64,000 bases of DNA, from positions 22,447-86,446 of the forward strand of contig JABARH010000036.1 of NCBI GenBank assembly GCA_019187665.1, written 5' to 3'. The stretch comes from Anaerolineales bacterium. Lineage in GTDB: Bacteria; Chloroflexota; Anaerolineae; Anaerolineales; Villigracilaceae. This document shows positions 1 through 9,163 of this stretch, piece after piece; the first letter of the stretch is position 1, and each line of letters begins with the position of its first letter. The notes below the pieces were generated by a model that had not been told where the DNA came from, ran no database searches, and saw nothing but the letters and a program-made list of their open reading frames with translations. Position numbers and translations under genes: made by a program.

Positions 1-1
1 G

Positions 2-835
2 GTCATCATTGGCCTCGCGCTCGATGCGACTCCGCCGACACTAAACCTGCCGGCGAACATCACTGTTCCGGCCGAATCACCTTCCGGCGCGCAGGTGTAC
101 TTCAGCGCCACCGCCACAGATATTGTCTCCGGAGACGTCCCAGTTAGTTGCGACTGGCCCTCCGGCTCCATCTTCCCGATCGGCACAACCCTCGTCACCT
201 GCTCCGCCACCGACGACGCCGGGAATACCTCAACCGGCTCCTTCACCGTGACGGTCGTCGAATCGGTCAGCGCCACCTTCTACTCCATCGGCGGTTATGA
301 CGGGACGATCTTCGAGACCAACGAGAACTCCGGCGTCGGCTCGGTTCCCAATGTCCCCGGCGCGACCCTCGATGTCGGAGATCACCTGCTCGATCGGCAG
401 TCGCTGCTCCTCGTTCACTTCGACACCTCCAGCCTGCCGGATAACGCCGTCGTCACGGGTGTCACGCTCCTGCTGAAACGCTCGAGTTTCCTCGGCGTCA
501 ACCCGTTCACCACGCACGGCGACCTGCAAGTGGACATCGCCTCGCCGTTCTTCAGCCCGGAAATCTTCCTGCGGCCCGGCGACTTTGAAGCCGCGGCCAG
601 CGCGGCCAACGTGGGCATCTTCAACCCCGTTGCCCAACCCGGCAACTGGTATGAGGCCGCGCTGGACCTGGCCGCGTTCGCGCACGTCAACCTGTTCGGC
701 TCCACCCAGCTGCGCGCCCACTTCAGCCTCGACGACAACGACGACCTGGGCGCCGACCTGGTCCGCTTCTTCAGCGGCAATCACTTCATGCCGTCCTACC
801 GTCCAACGCTGATCGTGGAATATTACATTCCGTAG
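2..835 (+). CDS. Secreted/surface protein, C-terminal part: HYR domain plus DNRLRE-like domain (5' truncated)
   Basis: The reading frame is open from the first bases of the window, so the start lies upstream and only the C-terminal 277 residues are present. The first ~80 residues form a HYR (hyalin repeat) Ig-like module, recognisable from the DATPP start, the IPIGTT-type centre and the final VTCSATDDAGNTS segment. The remaining ~190 residues, with HFDTSSLPDNAVVTGVTLLLKR near the start and RPTLIVEYYIP at the end, look like a DNRLRE/CBM96-type beta-sandwich found at the C-terminus of large extracellular proteins. Such proteins are usually adhesive or carbohydrate-interacting, but no enzymatic residues are visible here and the function is unknown. 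A strong terminator follows, so this is the last gene of its unit. Confidence 0.75.
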   Translation, partial: VIIGLALDATPPTLNLPANITVPAESPSGAQVYFSATATDIVSGDVPVSCDWPSGSIFPIGTTLVTCSATDDAGNTSTGSFTVTVVESVSATFYSIGGYDGTIFETNENSGVGSVPNVPGATLDVGDHLLDRQSLLLVHFDTSSLPDNAVVTGVTLLLKRSSFLGVNPFTTHGDLQVDIASPFFSPEIFLRPGDFEAAASAANVGIFNPVAQPGNWYEAALDLAAFAHVNLFGSTQLRAHFSLDDNDDLGADLVRFFSGNHFMPSYRPTLIVEYYIP

Positions 836-854
836 CAGCGCCGCCCTGTCTTTC

Positions 855-888
855 AAACGGCCTCCCAAATTTGGGAGGCCGTTTTGTT
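855..888 (+). terminator. Rho-independent terminator
   Basis: An AACGGCCTCCCAAA stem pairs perfectly with TTTGGGAGGCCGTT and is followed by a T-rich tract. It closes the unit of the HYR/DNRLRE gene. The -10-like sequence of the next gene begins only about 14 bases later. Confidence 0.85.
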
Positions 889-913
889 TCCGGTGTCGCG
901 TTACAATTGCCGC

Positions 914-1567
914 ATGAATATCCTGCATCTCGACGAACACATTCTCGTTCTCGACAAGCCCGCCGGCCTGCCGGTGCTCCCCGACGGCTGGGACCAGGAC
1001 GCGCCATATCTTGTCAAGTCGCTGACAGAGACCCATGGAAAGATCTACGTTGTCCATCGCCTCGACAAGGTCACCAGCGGCGTGATGGTCTTTGCGCGTA
1101 CGGCCGAGTCTCATCGCAGTCTCAGCCTCCAATTCGAAAAACATGAGACCGCGAAGACCTATCACGCGCTCGCACAGGGAAGCCCCACATGGGACGAACA
1201 CCGCGCGCTCCATCCGCTGCGCGTGAATGTGGGACACAAACACCGCACCATTGTGGACGTGCGCAGCGGCAAACCGTCTGCGACGCGCTTCCGCGTGCTG
1301 GAACGCTTTGCCTCGACCTGCCTGCTCGAGGGAATTCCTGAAACCGGACGGACACACCAAATCCGCGTCCATGCCGCGGCGCTGGGACATCCCCTGCTCG
1401 CCGACGCCCTCTACGGGTCACGCGTGAACGAGGGCATGGCGCGGCCCGCGCTCCACGCGCAGTCGCTCGCGTTCATCCATCCCGCCAGCCGGGAGCTGCT
1501 CGCCTTTAACGCGCCCTACCCGGATGATTTTTCCATCGCGCTGACCCGCCTGCGGTCCGCTGACTGA
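914..1567 (+). CDS. RluA-family RNA pseudouridine synthase
   Basis: This 217-residue protein should isomerise uridine to pseudouridine in rRNA or tRNA. The family signature HRLDKVTSGVMVFA is present with the catalytic Asp at about residue 51. The upstream LDKPAGLPV motif and the downstream GRTHQIRVHAAALGHPLLAD block are typical of the RluA/RluC/RluD fold. There is no N-terminal S4 domain, so it is a short RluA-like form and the exact target site cannot be assigned. An in-frame ATG exists at 884, but it lies inside the preceding terminator. The ATG at 914 gives the usual N-terminus and sits 6 bases after a TACAAT box with no ribosome-binding site, suggesting a leaderless mRNA. Confidence 0.88.
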   Translation: MNILHLDEHILVLDKPAGLPVLPDGWDQDAPYLVKSLTETHGKIYVVHRLDKVTSGVMVFARTAESHRSLSLQFEKHETAKTYHALAQGSPTWDEHRALHPLRVNVGHKHRTIVDVRSGKPSATRFRVLERFASTCLLEGIPETGRTHQIRVHAAALGHPLLADALYGSRVNEGMARPALHAQSLAFIHPASRELLAFNAPYPDDFSIALTRLRSAD

Positions 1568-1614
1568 CTCTCCAATTTACGATTTACCCAAGTCGTGGTA
1601 TGTTCGGCTCCATT

Positions 1615-2445
1615 ATGATTCCCAACCTTCCCAGCCTCCACATCCTTCCCCTCGCGTCCCTCATTCTGCACGAAGATCACGACCTCCAACGCACTGCCCC
1701 GCTGGTGGAAAAATTGCGGGCGCAAGGCATCATCCGCAACCCGCCGATCGTCATGCCGCTCGAAGACGGAAGCGGGCGCTACATGGTTTTGGACGGCGCC
1801 AACCGCGTGACTTCGCTACGCGAAATGGAGTTTCCGCATATTGTGGCGCAGGTGGCGCTGCCCGACAATTCGCACATACACCTGCAAACATGGAATCACG
1901 TCACCTGGGGAATGAACGCCCGCGTTCTGGCCAGCGGGCTGCGCAAGATCAAAGAGATCGAACTGGTACGCATCAACACACAACGTTCGCTGGACGCGCC
2001 CAAGTATGTACCGGTCCACATTCGTTTGTCGGACGGAAGACTCTTCATGCTCAAGGAAAAACCCAGCGATCTGCCCGCGCACATCCAGACCCTGCACCGC
2101 ATCGTCAACGCGTACAAATCGCGCGCCTCCCTCGACCGCACCAGCCAGACGCGGATCGATTCGTTCAAGTCCATCTACCCCGACCTGACGGCGTTGATCG
2201 TCTTCCCGGCCTTCAAGATCAAGACCGTGCTCAAGCTCGCCGGTCAGGGCATTGTCCTGCCGACCGGCATCACGCGCTTCACCATCTCGCCGCGCGCTTT
2301 GCACCTCAATTACCCCCTGCACGAACTGTCGAGCGGCAAACCAATCGCATATAAGGAAGCCTACCTTCAGCAATGGATCCAGGATCGAGTCAAGGTCAAG
2401 GGCGTGAGGCAATACGTTGAATCCACCTTCCTGTTCGACGAGTGA
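1615..2445 (+). CDS. ParB/sulfiredoxin-fold protein (SbnI/SerK-like)
   Basis: About 276 residues. The N-terminal ~110 residues look like the ParB/sulfiredoxin nucleotide-binding fold: an LPLASLILHE start, a VEKLRAQGIIRNPPIVMPL segment, and YMVLDGANRVTSLREM, which matches the ParB GERRxRA-type motif in the DGxNR variant of SerK/SbnI-like proteins. The C-terminal half shows no domain I recognise. Members of this group include free-serine kinases of siderophore clusters, but there is no such cluster here, so the substrate is unknown. There is no helix-turn-helix of the chromosome-partition type, so this is not a segregation ParB. An alternative ATG at 1600 adds five residues; neither start has a Shine-Dalgarno sequence. 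The next gene starts three bases downstream, so they are probably co-transcribed. Confidence 0.7.
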   Translation: MIPNLPSLHILPLASLILHEDHDLQRTAPLVEKLRAQGIIRNPPIVMPLEDGSGRYMVLDGANRVTSLREMEFPHIVAQVALPDNSHIHLQTWNHVTWGMNARVLASGLRKIKEIELVRINTQRSLDAPKYVPVHIRLSDGRLFMLKEKPSDLPAHIQTLHRIVNAYKSRASLDRTSQTRIDSFKSIYPDLTALIVFPAFKIKTVLKLAGQGIVLPTGITRFTISPRALHLNYPLHELSSGKPIAYKEAYLQQWIQDRVKVKGVRQYVESTFLFDE

Positions 2446-2448
2446 CCC

Positions 2449-2811
2449 ATGACGATGGATTTCTTTTTTCCCGAAGACAACCTGGCCCGCGCCGTTCCCG
2501 AAGAAACGCGCATCACCTCGCTGCGCGCTGAACCCTACGCAGACCGCCGCCGCGTGCGCGTGAACATCGAAATCACGCCCTTCCAAAAACGCCCGCACAT
2601 TGACATCGCGCTTTTCGACTCAGACGGCGAAGAAACGGCCGCCGCCAGTCTCATCGAACCGCTTTCGTGGAAACTGGAATTCACCATCCATATACGCGGC
2701 AGCGAAGACCCGGCCGGAACGTACACGCTCGAAGCGCGGCTATACTATCCAGACGACGGGCCACAAGCCGGCCCTGTGCAAATTCAACTCGAAATTCCCA
2801 CCTCTGAATGA
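2449..2811 (+). CDS. Conserved hypothetical protein, beta-rich
   Basis: This 120-residue acidic protein has no signal peptide and no catalytic motif. Alternating hydrophobic strands (RRVRVNIEITPF, HIDIALFDSDG, TYTLEARLYYP, VQIQLEIP) suggest a small Ig-like or C2-like beta-sandwich. The phrase DPAGTYTLEARLYYP resembles strands of transglutaminase-accessory and Ig-like modules. I do not recognise the family. It starts three bases after the ParB-like gene, and its stop overlaps the start of the TolB-like lipoprotein by four bases, so the three genes are almost certainly one operon. Confidence 0.6.
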   Translation: MTMDFFFPEDNLARAVPEETRITSLRAEPYADRRRVRVNIEITPFQKRPHIDIALFDSDGEETAAASLIEPLSWKLEFTIHIRGSEDPAGTYTLEARLYYPDDGPQAGPVQIQLEIPTSE

Positions 2812-4640
2812 AAACACAATTCAAACGTTCTGCAGCACAACCAACGCCCGCCGCGCGCGCGGCATGCGCGTTCCTGATCCTGATCCTTGCCGCTTGCGCG
2901 CCTCGCGCCACCCAAACCGCCGCGCCTTCCATTTTTCCAACCCCCACCTTCGTCACCGCATCCGAAGTTCGCGGCGAGGCATTTTTAATTTCAATGGAAG
3001 AGAACGGGCGCGCGCACCTCTTCCTTTATTCCACAACCGGTCAACCCATCCTGCGCCTGACCCGCGGCGAATGGGACGACATCGCCCCGGCCGTCAGCCC
3101 GGACAGCACGCATGTTGCATTCGCATCCAACCGCAGTGGCTACTTCGACCTCTATCTCCTCACCCTCGCCAGCGGCGAAATCCAGCAGATCACCAACACG
3201 CCTCAATACGACTCCTCGCCCTCCTGGTCGCCGGACAGTCAATGGCTGGCCTTTGAAACCTACGACGGCTCCGATCTCGAGGTCAGCGTCGTCTCGCTAA
3301 CAGACCCCTCCCAGCCGCCCATCGCGTTAACCGAAAACTCCGCTTCCGACTACGCCCCAGCCTGGTCGCCGCGCGGACGCTCCATCGCCTTCGTCTCCGA
3401 CCAAACCGGCAACCCCGACATCTGGCTCGCCGACCTCGACCGCGCCGATGATGGACGCTTCGTCAACATTACCAACACACCCAACGCCGCAGAAAATCGC
3501 CCGCAATGGAAAGAAGAACGACTGATGTGGCTCACCCGTTCCGATAACATCGCCTTTAGCGGCGCGCACATCTGGGACTCAACCCAACCCGATAATCCCG
3601 CGCAATGGGCGCTGGACGCCGATCGTGCCGCCTGGAATCCGGGCGGAACCTACCTCGTCACCATCTTGAATAACCCCAATGCGGATTATCTCTCCGCCTC
3701 CTCCCTGGATGGAAACCTGCTCCTGCCCATCCTGCCCCTGCCCGGAACGGTGCGCGGACTCGCCTGGCTAAACGTGGACCTGCCGTCCATTCCCGAAGCC
3801 TATCGCACCGCATCCGCCTCCACGCCCGCGCCAAATTGGGCGCCGGCTGTCACACCGCTTTCCGAGGGACCGAGTCAACGCTGGACAGTTGTGCCTCTCA
3901 ACGATGTGCAAGCCCCATACGCACAACTGCACGATCTCGCAGACGAATCATTCAACGCATTGCGTCAGCGCCTGATCGAAGAAACCGGGTGGGACGCGCT
4001 TGCCAGCCTCTCGAACGCCTACGTGCCTCTCACCGCCCCGCTCGACCCCGGACTCGGAGACGACTGGCTCTACACGGGGCGCGCCTTCGCCTTAAATCCC
4101 CTCATGGTTAACGCCGGTTGGATGATCGCCGTGCGCGAAGAGATCGGTCAGCAAACCTATTGGCACATTTACCTCCGCGCACAAGCGCAAGACGGCTCGC
4201 GCGGCGAACCGATCTACAACGCCCCCTGGGATATCAACGCACGCTATAACCTCGACCCGCAAGCCTACGAACAGGGCGGACAATTCGCACCCATCCCGCC
4301 CGGCTACTGGGTGGACCTCACTTCCCTCGCGCGCGTCTATGGCTGGGAACGACTGCCCGCCCTGCCCAACTGGCGCACCTACTTTGCGGGCGCGCGCTTC
4401 ACCGAATTTGTTTTAACCGGCGGCATGGATTGGCACAGCGCCATGCTCGAACTCTATCCGCCCGAAGCGCTCGTCACGCCAACGCTTCGTTTGCCACCCA
4501 CTGCCACACGTACGCGCACACCGCGCCCCACCACCACGAGCGGACCGAGTCCCACGCCCACCCTTTCGCCGACTGCAACATTAACTCCACTGCCCACATC
4601 CACACCAACGCCGATTCCATCCAACACGCCCCTGCCTTAA
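2808..4640 (+). CDS. TolB-like beta-propeller lipoprotein
   Basis: 610 residues. The N-terminus is a lipoprotein signal peptide with a lipobox (ILAAC), placing it on the outer face of the cytoplasmic membrane. Residues ~45-330 carry at least four PD40/TolB repeats (WDDIAPAVSPDSTHVAFASNRSG, YDSSPSWSPDSQWLAFETYDG, YAPAWSPRGRSIAFVSDQTGNPDIWL), giving a partial beta-propeller. The middle region (~345-560) is not recognised. The last ~45 residues are a Thr/Pro tail of the kind common in Anaerolineae surface proteins. Its start overlaps the preceding gene by four bases, and the next gene begins immediately after the stop. The role is unknown; propellers of this kind usually bind proteins or peptidoglycan-associated partners. 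Confidence 0.8.
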   Translation: MKTQFKRSAAQPTPAARAACAFLILILAACAPRATQTAAPSIFPTPTFVTASEVRGEAFLISMEENGRAHLFLYSTTGQPILRLTRGEWDDIAPAVSPDSTHVAFASNRSGYFDLYLLTLASGEIQQITNTPQYDSSPSWSPDSQWLAFETYDGSDLEVSVVSLTDPSQPPIALTENSASDYAPAWSPRGRSIAFVSDQTGNPDIWLADLDRADDGRFVNITNTPNAAENRPQWKEERLMWLTRSDNIAFSGAHIWDSTQPDNPAQWALDADRAAWNPGGTYLVTILNNPNADYLSASSLDGNLLLPILPLPGTVRGLAWLNVDLPSIPEAYRTASASTPAPNWAPAVTPLSEGPSQRWTVVPLNDVQAPYAQLHDLADESFNALRQRLIEETGWDALASLSNAYVPLTAPLDPGLGDDWLYTGRAFALNPLMVNAGWMIAVREEIGQQTYWHIYLRAQAQDGSRGEPIYNAPWDINARYNLDPQAYEQGGQFAPIPPGYWVDLTSLARVYGWERLPALPNWRTYFAGARFTEFVLTGGMDWHSAMLELYPPEALVTPTLRLPPTATRTRTPRPTTTSGPSPTPTLSPTATLTPLPTSTPTPIPSNTPLP

Positions 4641-5678
4641 ATGCGAAAAACAGATTCCTGTTTCCTGATCGCCGCCCTGTTCCTCTCCGCCTGCGGAATC
4701 GCCGCCCCCGCCGCCGCAGAAACGCCCGCCGCCACACTCGCGCCCGCAACGACAGACCCGCTTCCCATCCCGACCCCGAGCGGGGCGCCGTTGCGCCTAG
4801 TGTTGCCCACCCCCGGCGCAGAGCCGGTCTCGGGCTGGCGTCCGCCTCTTTATCCCATTCCGTGGGCGGTTTCCTCCTACGACCACTTTTATTTTGCGCG
4901 CCCGAATCCAGCGGATCAGGTCAACTGGCCCCTCGCAGACTATCGTTACGGGCAAATGTTTTTCGACAACATCGTTCACACCGGCGTGGATATTGACGCC
5001 TTTGAAGGTTCGCCGGTTCTGGCGGCCGGACCCGGCACGGTGGTCTGGGCGGGCTGGGGACTCTTCCGCGAGGCACCCAACGATAAGACCGACCCGTATG
5101 GCATGGCTGTTGCAATCCGCCACGACTTTGGCTACAACGGACAGCAATTATTCACCATCTACGCCCACATGTCGCGCGTGGATGTGACCGAGGGGCAATA
5201 CATGGAAACCGGCGAACAGATCGGGCTGGTCGGCGCGACCGGGAATACAACCGGGCCGCATCTGCATTTTGAGGTGCGACTTGGAAAAAACTCATTCCAA
5301 AACACCTACAACCCGGAATTATGGATGGCTCCGCCGCAGGGCTGGGGCGTGCTGGTTGGTCATCTCGCCGGCCCGAAACGCGAACCGTTGCAACTCTTTC
5401 CCGTTTTTGTCACCTCCGAAGAGACGAATAAGACTCGCGAGATCCGCACCTATGGCGGCGGCGCGGTTAATTCCGATCCGTATTACCGCGAGAATCTCGT
5501 CTTGAGCGACCTGCCTGCTGGTTTGTATCGCGTCGTATTAACCTATGAAAAAGAACCGTATCAATTTTGGGTCGAAATTTTCCCCGGACAGGTCACATAT
5601 TTCACATTTGACCTCAAGAATGGATTCACCCTCGTCCCTCCGCCGACCCCCGCGCTCGATTTTCTGCCAACGCCGTGA
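4641..5678 (+). CDS. M23-family peptidase lipoprotein
   Basis: 345 residues with a lipoprotein signal (LFLSAC). A LytM-like M23 metallopeptidase domain occupies about residues 105-225: zinc ligands HTGVD, then YAHMS, then the HLHFEVR motif, so all metal-binding and catalytic residues of an active peptidoglycan endopeptidase are present. The C-terminal ~110 residues form an additional beta domain. The start codon abuts the stop of the TolB-like lipoprotein, so the two are translated from one message and probably act together at the cell wall. The region after the gene carries the recA promoter. Confidence 0.85.
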   Translation: MRKTDSCFLIAALFLSACGIAAPAAAETPAATLAPATTDPLPIPTPSGAPLRLVLPTPGAEPVSGWRPPLYPIPWAVSSYDHFYFARPNPADQVNWPLADYRYGQMFFDNIVHTGVDIDAFEGSPVLAAGPGTVVWAGWGLFREAPNDKTDPYGMAVAIRHDFGYNGQQLFTIYAHMSRVDVTEGQYMETGEQIGLVGATGNTTGPHLHFEVRLGKNSFQNTYNPELWMAPPQGWGVLVGHLAGPKREPLQLFPVFVTSEETNKTREIRTYGGGAVNSDPYYRENLVLSDLPAGLYRVVLTYEKEPYQFWVEIFPGQVTYFTFDLKNGFTLVPPPTPALDFLPTP

Positions 5679-5728
5679 CCACGCGACTACGTGACTAGCA
5701 GACTAGAAGACCAGCCGACTAAACTCCC

Positions 5729-5756
5729 TTGACGACCCGAACATCTGTGCTATACT
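5729..5756 (+). promoter_or_regulatory. recA promoter
   Basis: TTGACG (5729-5734) and TATACT (5751-5756) are separated by 16 bases and lie 50 bases before the recA start. No perfect LexA palindrome of the GAAC-N4-GTTC type was found between the promoter and the gene. The 45 bases before the promoter are made of repeated GACTAG-like words, also seen in the glmS leader. Confidence 0.75.
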
Positions 5757-5806
5757 CTCGCAACCAACTTAAAACGTTGCTGGAACCTTACACTTGGAGA
5801 TAAATC

Positions 5807-6907
5807 ATGGCACGCAAATCAACCGCAAAAGACAAAGTACCATCTGGCCCAGTAATGGACGAAGGCAAAAAAGCCGTTCTCGATAAAGCCGTCGGCGACA
5901 TCCTCAAACGCTACGGCGACGGCTCCATCATGCGCCTCGGCGAAGCCCACACCATGCAAACCGAAACCATCCCGACCGGCTCCCTCTCGCTTGACATCGC
6001 CCTCGGCGTCGGCGGCGTCCCGCGTGGACGCATCACCGAAATCTACGGACCCGAATCCTCCGGCAAAACCACCCTCTGCCAGCATATCGTGGCCGAAGTG
6101 CAGAAGATGGGCGGCACCGCCGCCTACATTGACATGGAACACGCCCTCGACCCCTCCTACGCGGCAAAATGCGGCGTGGACATTAACAACCTGCTCGTCT
6201 CACAACCCGACACCGGCGAACAAGCCCTCGAGATCGTCGAAACCCTCGTCCGCTCCGGCGGCGTAGACCTCGTCGTAGTCGACTCCGTCGCCGCCCTCGT
6301 CCCCCGCTCCGAAATCGAAGGCGACATGGGCGACGCCACCATGGGCGTGCAAGCCCGCCTCATGTCACAAGCCCTGCGCAAACTTTCCGGCGCCATCAAC
6401 CAAACCAAAACCACCGTCATCTTCACCAACCAACTCCGCCAAAAGATCGGCGTCATGTTCGGTAACCCCGAAACCACCACCGGCGGCAACGCCCTCAAAT
6501 TCTACGCCTCCCTGCGCCTCGACGTGCGCCGCATCCAATCCATCAAAGCCGGCGACGAAGTCATCGGCAACCGCACACGCGTGCGCGTCGTCAAAAACAA
6601 AGTCGCCCCGCCCTTCCGCACCGCCGAATTCGACATCATGTTCAACGAAGGCATCTCCAAAGTCGGCGACCTGCTCGACCTCGCCACCCAACTCGAGATC
6701 GTTCAAAAACGCGGCGCCTTCTTCGCCTACGGCGACGTACGCATCGGACAGGGACGCGAAAACGCCAAAGACTACCTGCGCTCCAACCCCGATCTCGCCG
6801 CCGAAATCGAAACCGTCATCCGCCAAAAAGCCCTCGGCGGCGAACTCGTCCTGCCGATTGACATGGGCGGCGAAAGCGACAGCGGCGGCAACGACGAAGA
6901 AGCCTAA
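5807..6907 (+). CDS. recA: RecA recombinase
   Basis: 366 residues, the normal length for RecA. It forms filaments on single-stranded DNA, catalyses strand exchange and stimulates LexA-type self-cleavage. Walker [11 protein letters not shown] is near residue 83, followed by the [12 protein letters not shown] segment, [15 protein letters not shown], Walker [15 protein letters not shown], and loop L2 [20 protein letters not shown]. The acidic C-terminal tail ([10 protein letters not shown]) is typical. A GGAG ribosome-binding site lies just before the ATG and a near-consensus promoter lies 50 bases upstream. Codon use is strongly biased to C-ending codons, as expected of a well-expressed gene. 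It appears monocistronic. Confidence 0.98.
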   Translation: MARKSTAKDKVPSGPVMDEGKKAVLDKAVGDILKRYGDGSIMRLGEAHTMQTETIPTGSLSLDIALGVGGVPRGRITEIYGPESSGKTTLCQHIVAEVQKMGGTAAYIDMEHALDPSYAAKCGVDINNLLVSQPDTGEQALEIVETLVRSGGVDLVVVDSVAALVPRSEIEGDMGDATMGVQARLMSQALRKLSGAINQTKTTVIFTNQLRQKIGVMFGNPETTTGGNALKFYASLRLDVRRIQSIKAGDEVIGNRTRVRVVKNKVAPPFRTAEFDIMFNEGISKVGDLLDLATQLEIVQKRGAFFAYGDVRIGQGRENAKDYLRSNPDLAAEIETVIRQKALGGELVLPIDMGGESDSGGNDEEA

Positions 6908-6938
6908 ATTAGTTTCGACCTGAAATAGAAACCCAATA

Positions 6939-7496
6939 ATGAACGCGGACCGACTCTCCCTCAGACTCGTCTCCGCGTTCATTTTGATTCTCCTGTTGAC
7001 CTCCGCCTGCGGAAGGGATACGACTCCCACACCCTTCCGCCCGCCGACCGAATCCTCCCCGCCGACAGCGCCTCCCCCCACGCCCCAGGCGGACGCAACC
7101 CTCGCCAGCATTTTCCCCACCCAAACATTTCCCCCCGCCCTCCCCAGCGCAACTCCGCCCTGCCTCAACGACTTAACCTTCCTAACCGACATCACCTACC
7201 CCGACGGAACAGTCGTCCTGCCCGGTTCGATCATTGAAAAACAATGGCTGATCCAAAACACCGGCGCCTGCGACTGGAATCCGCGCTACAGCCTGCGTTT
7301 CGTCGGCGGCGATTCCCTCGGCGCAACGGAGACGATGCCACTTTACCCGGCGCGTGCAGGCGCGAGGATCACACTGAGTCTCCAATTCACCGCGCCGCTT
7401 TTTGCCGGGACGTACGAATCTCAATGGCAGGCAGTTGATCCCGATGGAGAGTTTTTCGGCGACGCCGTTTTTCTATTGATCACAGTAGCACAATGA
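6939..7496 (+). CDS. Lipoprotein with NBR1-like Ig domain
   Basis: 185 residues. A lipoprotein signal peptide (LLLTSAC) is followed by a Pro/Thr-rich linker to about residue 70. The C-terminal ~110 residues match the Ig-like domain seen in the centre of eukaryotic NBR1 and common in Chloroflexota lipoproteins: FLTDITYPDGTVVLPGSIIEKQWLIQNTG, CDWNPRYSLRFVGGD, and GTYESQWQAVDPDGEFFGD. This domain is a protein-interaction beta-sandwich; no enzyme function is expected. It lies 31 bases after recA without an obvious terminator, so read-through is possible, but functional linkage is not implied. Confidence 0.8.
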   Translation: MNADRLSLRLVSAFILILLLTSACGRDTTPTPFRPPTESSPPTAPPPTPQADATLASIFPTQTFPPALPSATPPCLNDLTFLTDITYPDGTVVLPGSIIEKQWLIQNTGACDWNPRYSLRFVGGDSLGATETMPLYPARAGARITLSLQFTAPLFAGTYESQWQAVDPDGEFFGDAVFLLITVAQ

Positions 7497-7579
7497 CAAA
7501 TCGCCAAGTATTCCGGGGGTAAATTCACTACTCCACTCAGTCACGATCAAATTCCAAATAAAACATGAGGTTACACACA

Positions 7580-8560
7580 ATGAAGTCACGCAAGCACATT
7601 GCTTATCTTTCCTCCCTGATGGCCCTGTGGGTCATCTCCTGCGTCACGTTATTTCCCAAGAGCGCAAAACAGATGACGGAAGTCCCCACGATCGCCGTAA
7701 CAGAAGATGCAACAACCGTCCCGGTTGCGGGGGTTGACGGGCAGATCGCCTTTGTCCAGGATGGGATGATCTATGTCATCAACACAGACGGGACCGGAAA
7801 GCAAAGCCTGACAAGCGGCACGTCCCCGGCCTGGTCGCCCGACGGCACGCAAATCGCATACCTGGCCGATGTGGACGGAGACCTGGAATTTGACATTTAC
7901 CTGATGAACGCAGATGGGACAAATCAACGGCCGATCTCGCTCAATCATCCGGAATACGACACGCCCACAGACCTGAATTGGCAGGCCAATGGAAATATGA
8001 TCGTATTCGCCGCCTACTCGGGAGCAGACAAAGCGGAATGGGATGTTGAGATTTTTTCCATGGACGTGAACACCGCGATCGTCCGGCAAATAACGCGCAA
8101 CCGACCGGACGATTGGTCTCCTGCCTGGTCTCCGGACGGGAATCAAATCGCATATGCTTCCTCGGATTTTGACGCATCCATAAACGATTACAAAGGAAGT
8201 ATTTACGTGATGCGCGCGGACGGCAACGGTGCAAGCGCGTTCACATCTGCGGGCGTGGACACGGGGCCTGCCTTCTCGCCGGACGGAAAACTGATCGCGT
8301 TTACCTCCGCCAGGCTGGATGGCAACGGGCGCGGCACCGGATTCAAGGTCTTCATCATGAACGCCGACGGTTCCGGGGAGAGGCTTTTGGTTGATCAACA
8401 AATTGCATCCTATTCCAAACTCTCATGGTCGTCGGATGGGCAATGGCTCGCCATCACAGGCGGAACGACAAAAGCCTCCGCGCAGATCTTCCTCGTTCGC
8501 GTGGACGGAACGGGATTGACCTTGCTGACCGATGGGGCTGATCCCGCCTGGCGGCCGTAA
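7580..8560 (+). CDS. TolB-like beta-propeller lipoprotein
   Basis: 326 residues from the ATG at 7580; an upstream ATG at 7565 adds five residues before the signal peptide. The lipobox is VISC. Five or six PD40 repeats follow, each with the SPDGxxIA(Y/F) core: SPAWSPDGTQIAYLADVDG, SPAWSPDGNQIAYASSDFD, GPAFSPDGKLIAFTSARLDG, LSWSSDGQWLAITGG and a final ADPAWRP. The repeats also contain the MNADGT phrase typical of TolB propellers. Unlike the larger homologue at 2808-4640 it is essentially all propeller, with no Thr/Pro tail. It probably binds a partner outside the membrane; the partner is unknown. Confidence 0.82.
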   Translation: MKSRKHIAYLSSLMALWVISCVTLFPKSAKQMTEVPTIAVTEDATTVPVAGVDGQIAFVQDGMIYVINTDGTGKQSLTSGTSPAWSPDGTQIAYLADVDGDLEFDIYLMNADGTNQRPISLNHPEYDTPTDLNWQANGNMIVFAAYSGADKAEWDVEIFSMDVNTAIVRQITRNRPDDWSPAWSPDGNQIAYASSDFDASINDYKGSIYVMRADGNGASAFTSAGVDTGPAFSPDGKLIAFTSARLDGNGRGTGFKVFIMNADGSGERLLVDQQIASYSKLSWSSDGQWLAITGGTTKASAQIFLVRVDGTGLTLLTDGADPAWRP

Positions 8561-8598
8561 ACACATTCATAACGTTCTACAAAACGTAAGGAGCATCC

Positions 8599-8961
8599 AT
8601 GCCTGCAAGCGAATCCTTCCCCATTGTATTCGCGAAACTCAGAGCGATCCTCAAGCCGCACGCCAAAACGCTGACCGTCACGGTTGACACTGCCGACGCC
8701 TACTCGCTTGACGGTCCGTTCAGCGAAAAGTGGAAGCGCACCCTGTTCTTCGGTTCGGCGCAAATCAAAAAGAATTATGTCAGCTTCTATTTGATGCCCG
8801 TCTACATGTTCCCGCAATTGCTAAAAAACATCTCGCCCGAATTGAAGAAACGCATGCAAGGAAAGTCTTGTTTCAATTTCAAGAAGGTCGAACCAGAGTT
8901 ACTCAAAGAACTGGCCGCTCTCACAAAGTCCGGCGCGGCGAGATTCAAGAAAGAAAACTGA
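8599..8961 (+). CDS. DUF1801-like small protein
   Basis: 120 residues, cytoplasmic, no membrane segments. The phrases NYVSFYLMPVYMFPQLL and PELKKRMQGKSCFNFKKV followed by ELLKELAALTKSG are characteristic of a DUF1801/YdhG-like family whose biochemical role is unknown. A GTAAGGAGC ribosome-binding site precedes the ATG. The stop codon touches the left end of the repeat at 8962-9090, so that element inserted immediately after the gene. Confidence 0.7.
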   Translation: MPASESFPIVFAKLRAILKPHAKTLTVTVDTADAYSLDGPFSEKWKRTLFFGSAQIKKNYVSFYLMPVYMFPQLLKNISPELKKRMQGKSCFNFKKVEPELLKELAALTKSGAARFKKEN

Positions 8962-9090
8962 CAGGACTTACGCGAAACCTTGCGTAGGGCGCGCCGAAGG
9001 TCTAACGCGCCTGCTGGCGTTACGCCTGCCTGATTTGCCTGGCAAATCACGGGCGGTGCCAGGGGAGAACGCCAATTATGCGTAAGCCCT
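8962..9090 (+). repeat. Family C inverted-repeat element, copy 1
   Basis: It begins CAGGACTTACGC and ends GCGTAAGCCCT, an imperfect terminal inverted repeat shared with the copies at 31155-31522 and 49140-49223 and the solo end at 15626. The sequence ACTG occurs on both flanks. This copy is ~45 bases longer than the 84-base copy 4 because of an internal GC-rich palindrome (ending CGGGCGGTGCCAGGG) that also occurs alone near 17665-17690. It has no coding capacity, so it looks like a MITE. Confidence 0.75.
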
Positions 9091-9096
9091 AACTGG

Positions 9097-9132
9097 ATCA
9101 AAACGGACAGGCGCAAACCTGTCCGTTTTGAT
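9097..9132. terminator. Bidirectional terminator
   Basis: CAAAACGGACAGG pairs with CCTGTCCGTTTTG around a six-base loop. The A-rich and T-rich flanks would allow termination in both directions, for the small gene to the left and for ctaA to the right. Confidence 0.75.
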
Positions 9133-9163
9133 TCAAAAGTACTGCAAGATTAATCTTGCGCCT

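Noticed and set aside
230..1390. A 386-codon minus-strand frame
   Set aside because: It is antisense to the HYR/DNRLRE protein and the pseudouridine synthase, and spans a terminator.
1615..2445. Chromosome-partition ParB
   Set aside because: Only the ParB-like N-terminal fold is visible; there is no helix-turn-helix, no parA neighbour and no parS site.
5679..5806. LexA-type operator upstream of recA
   Set aside because: GAAC words occur but no palindromic partner at the right spacing; a clear SOS box could not be supported.
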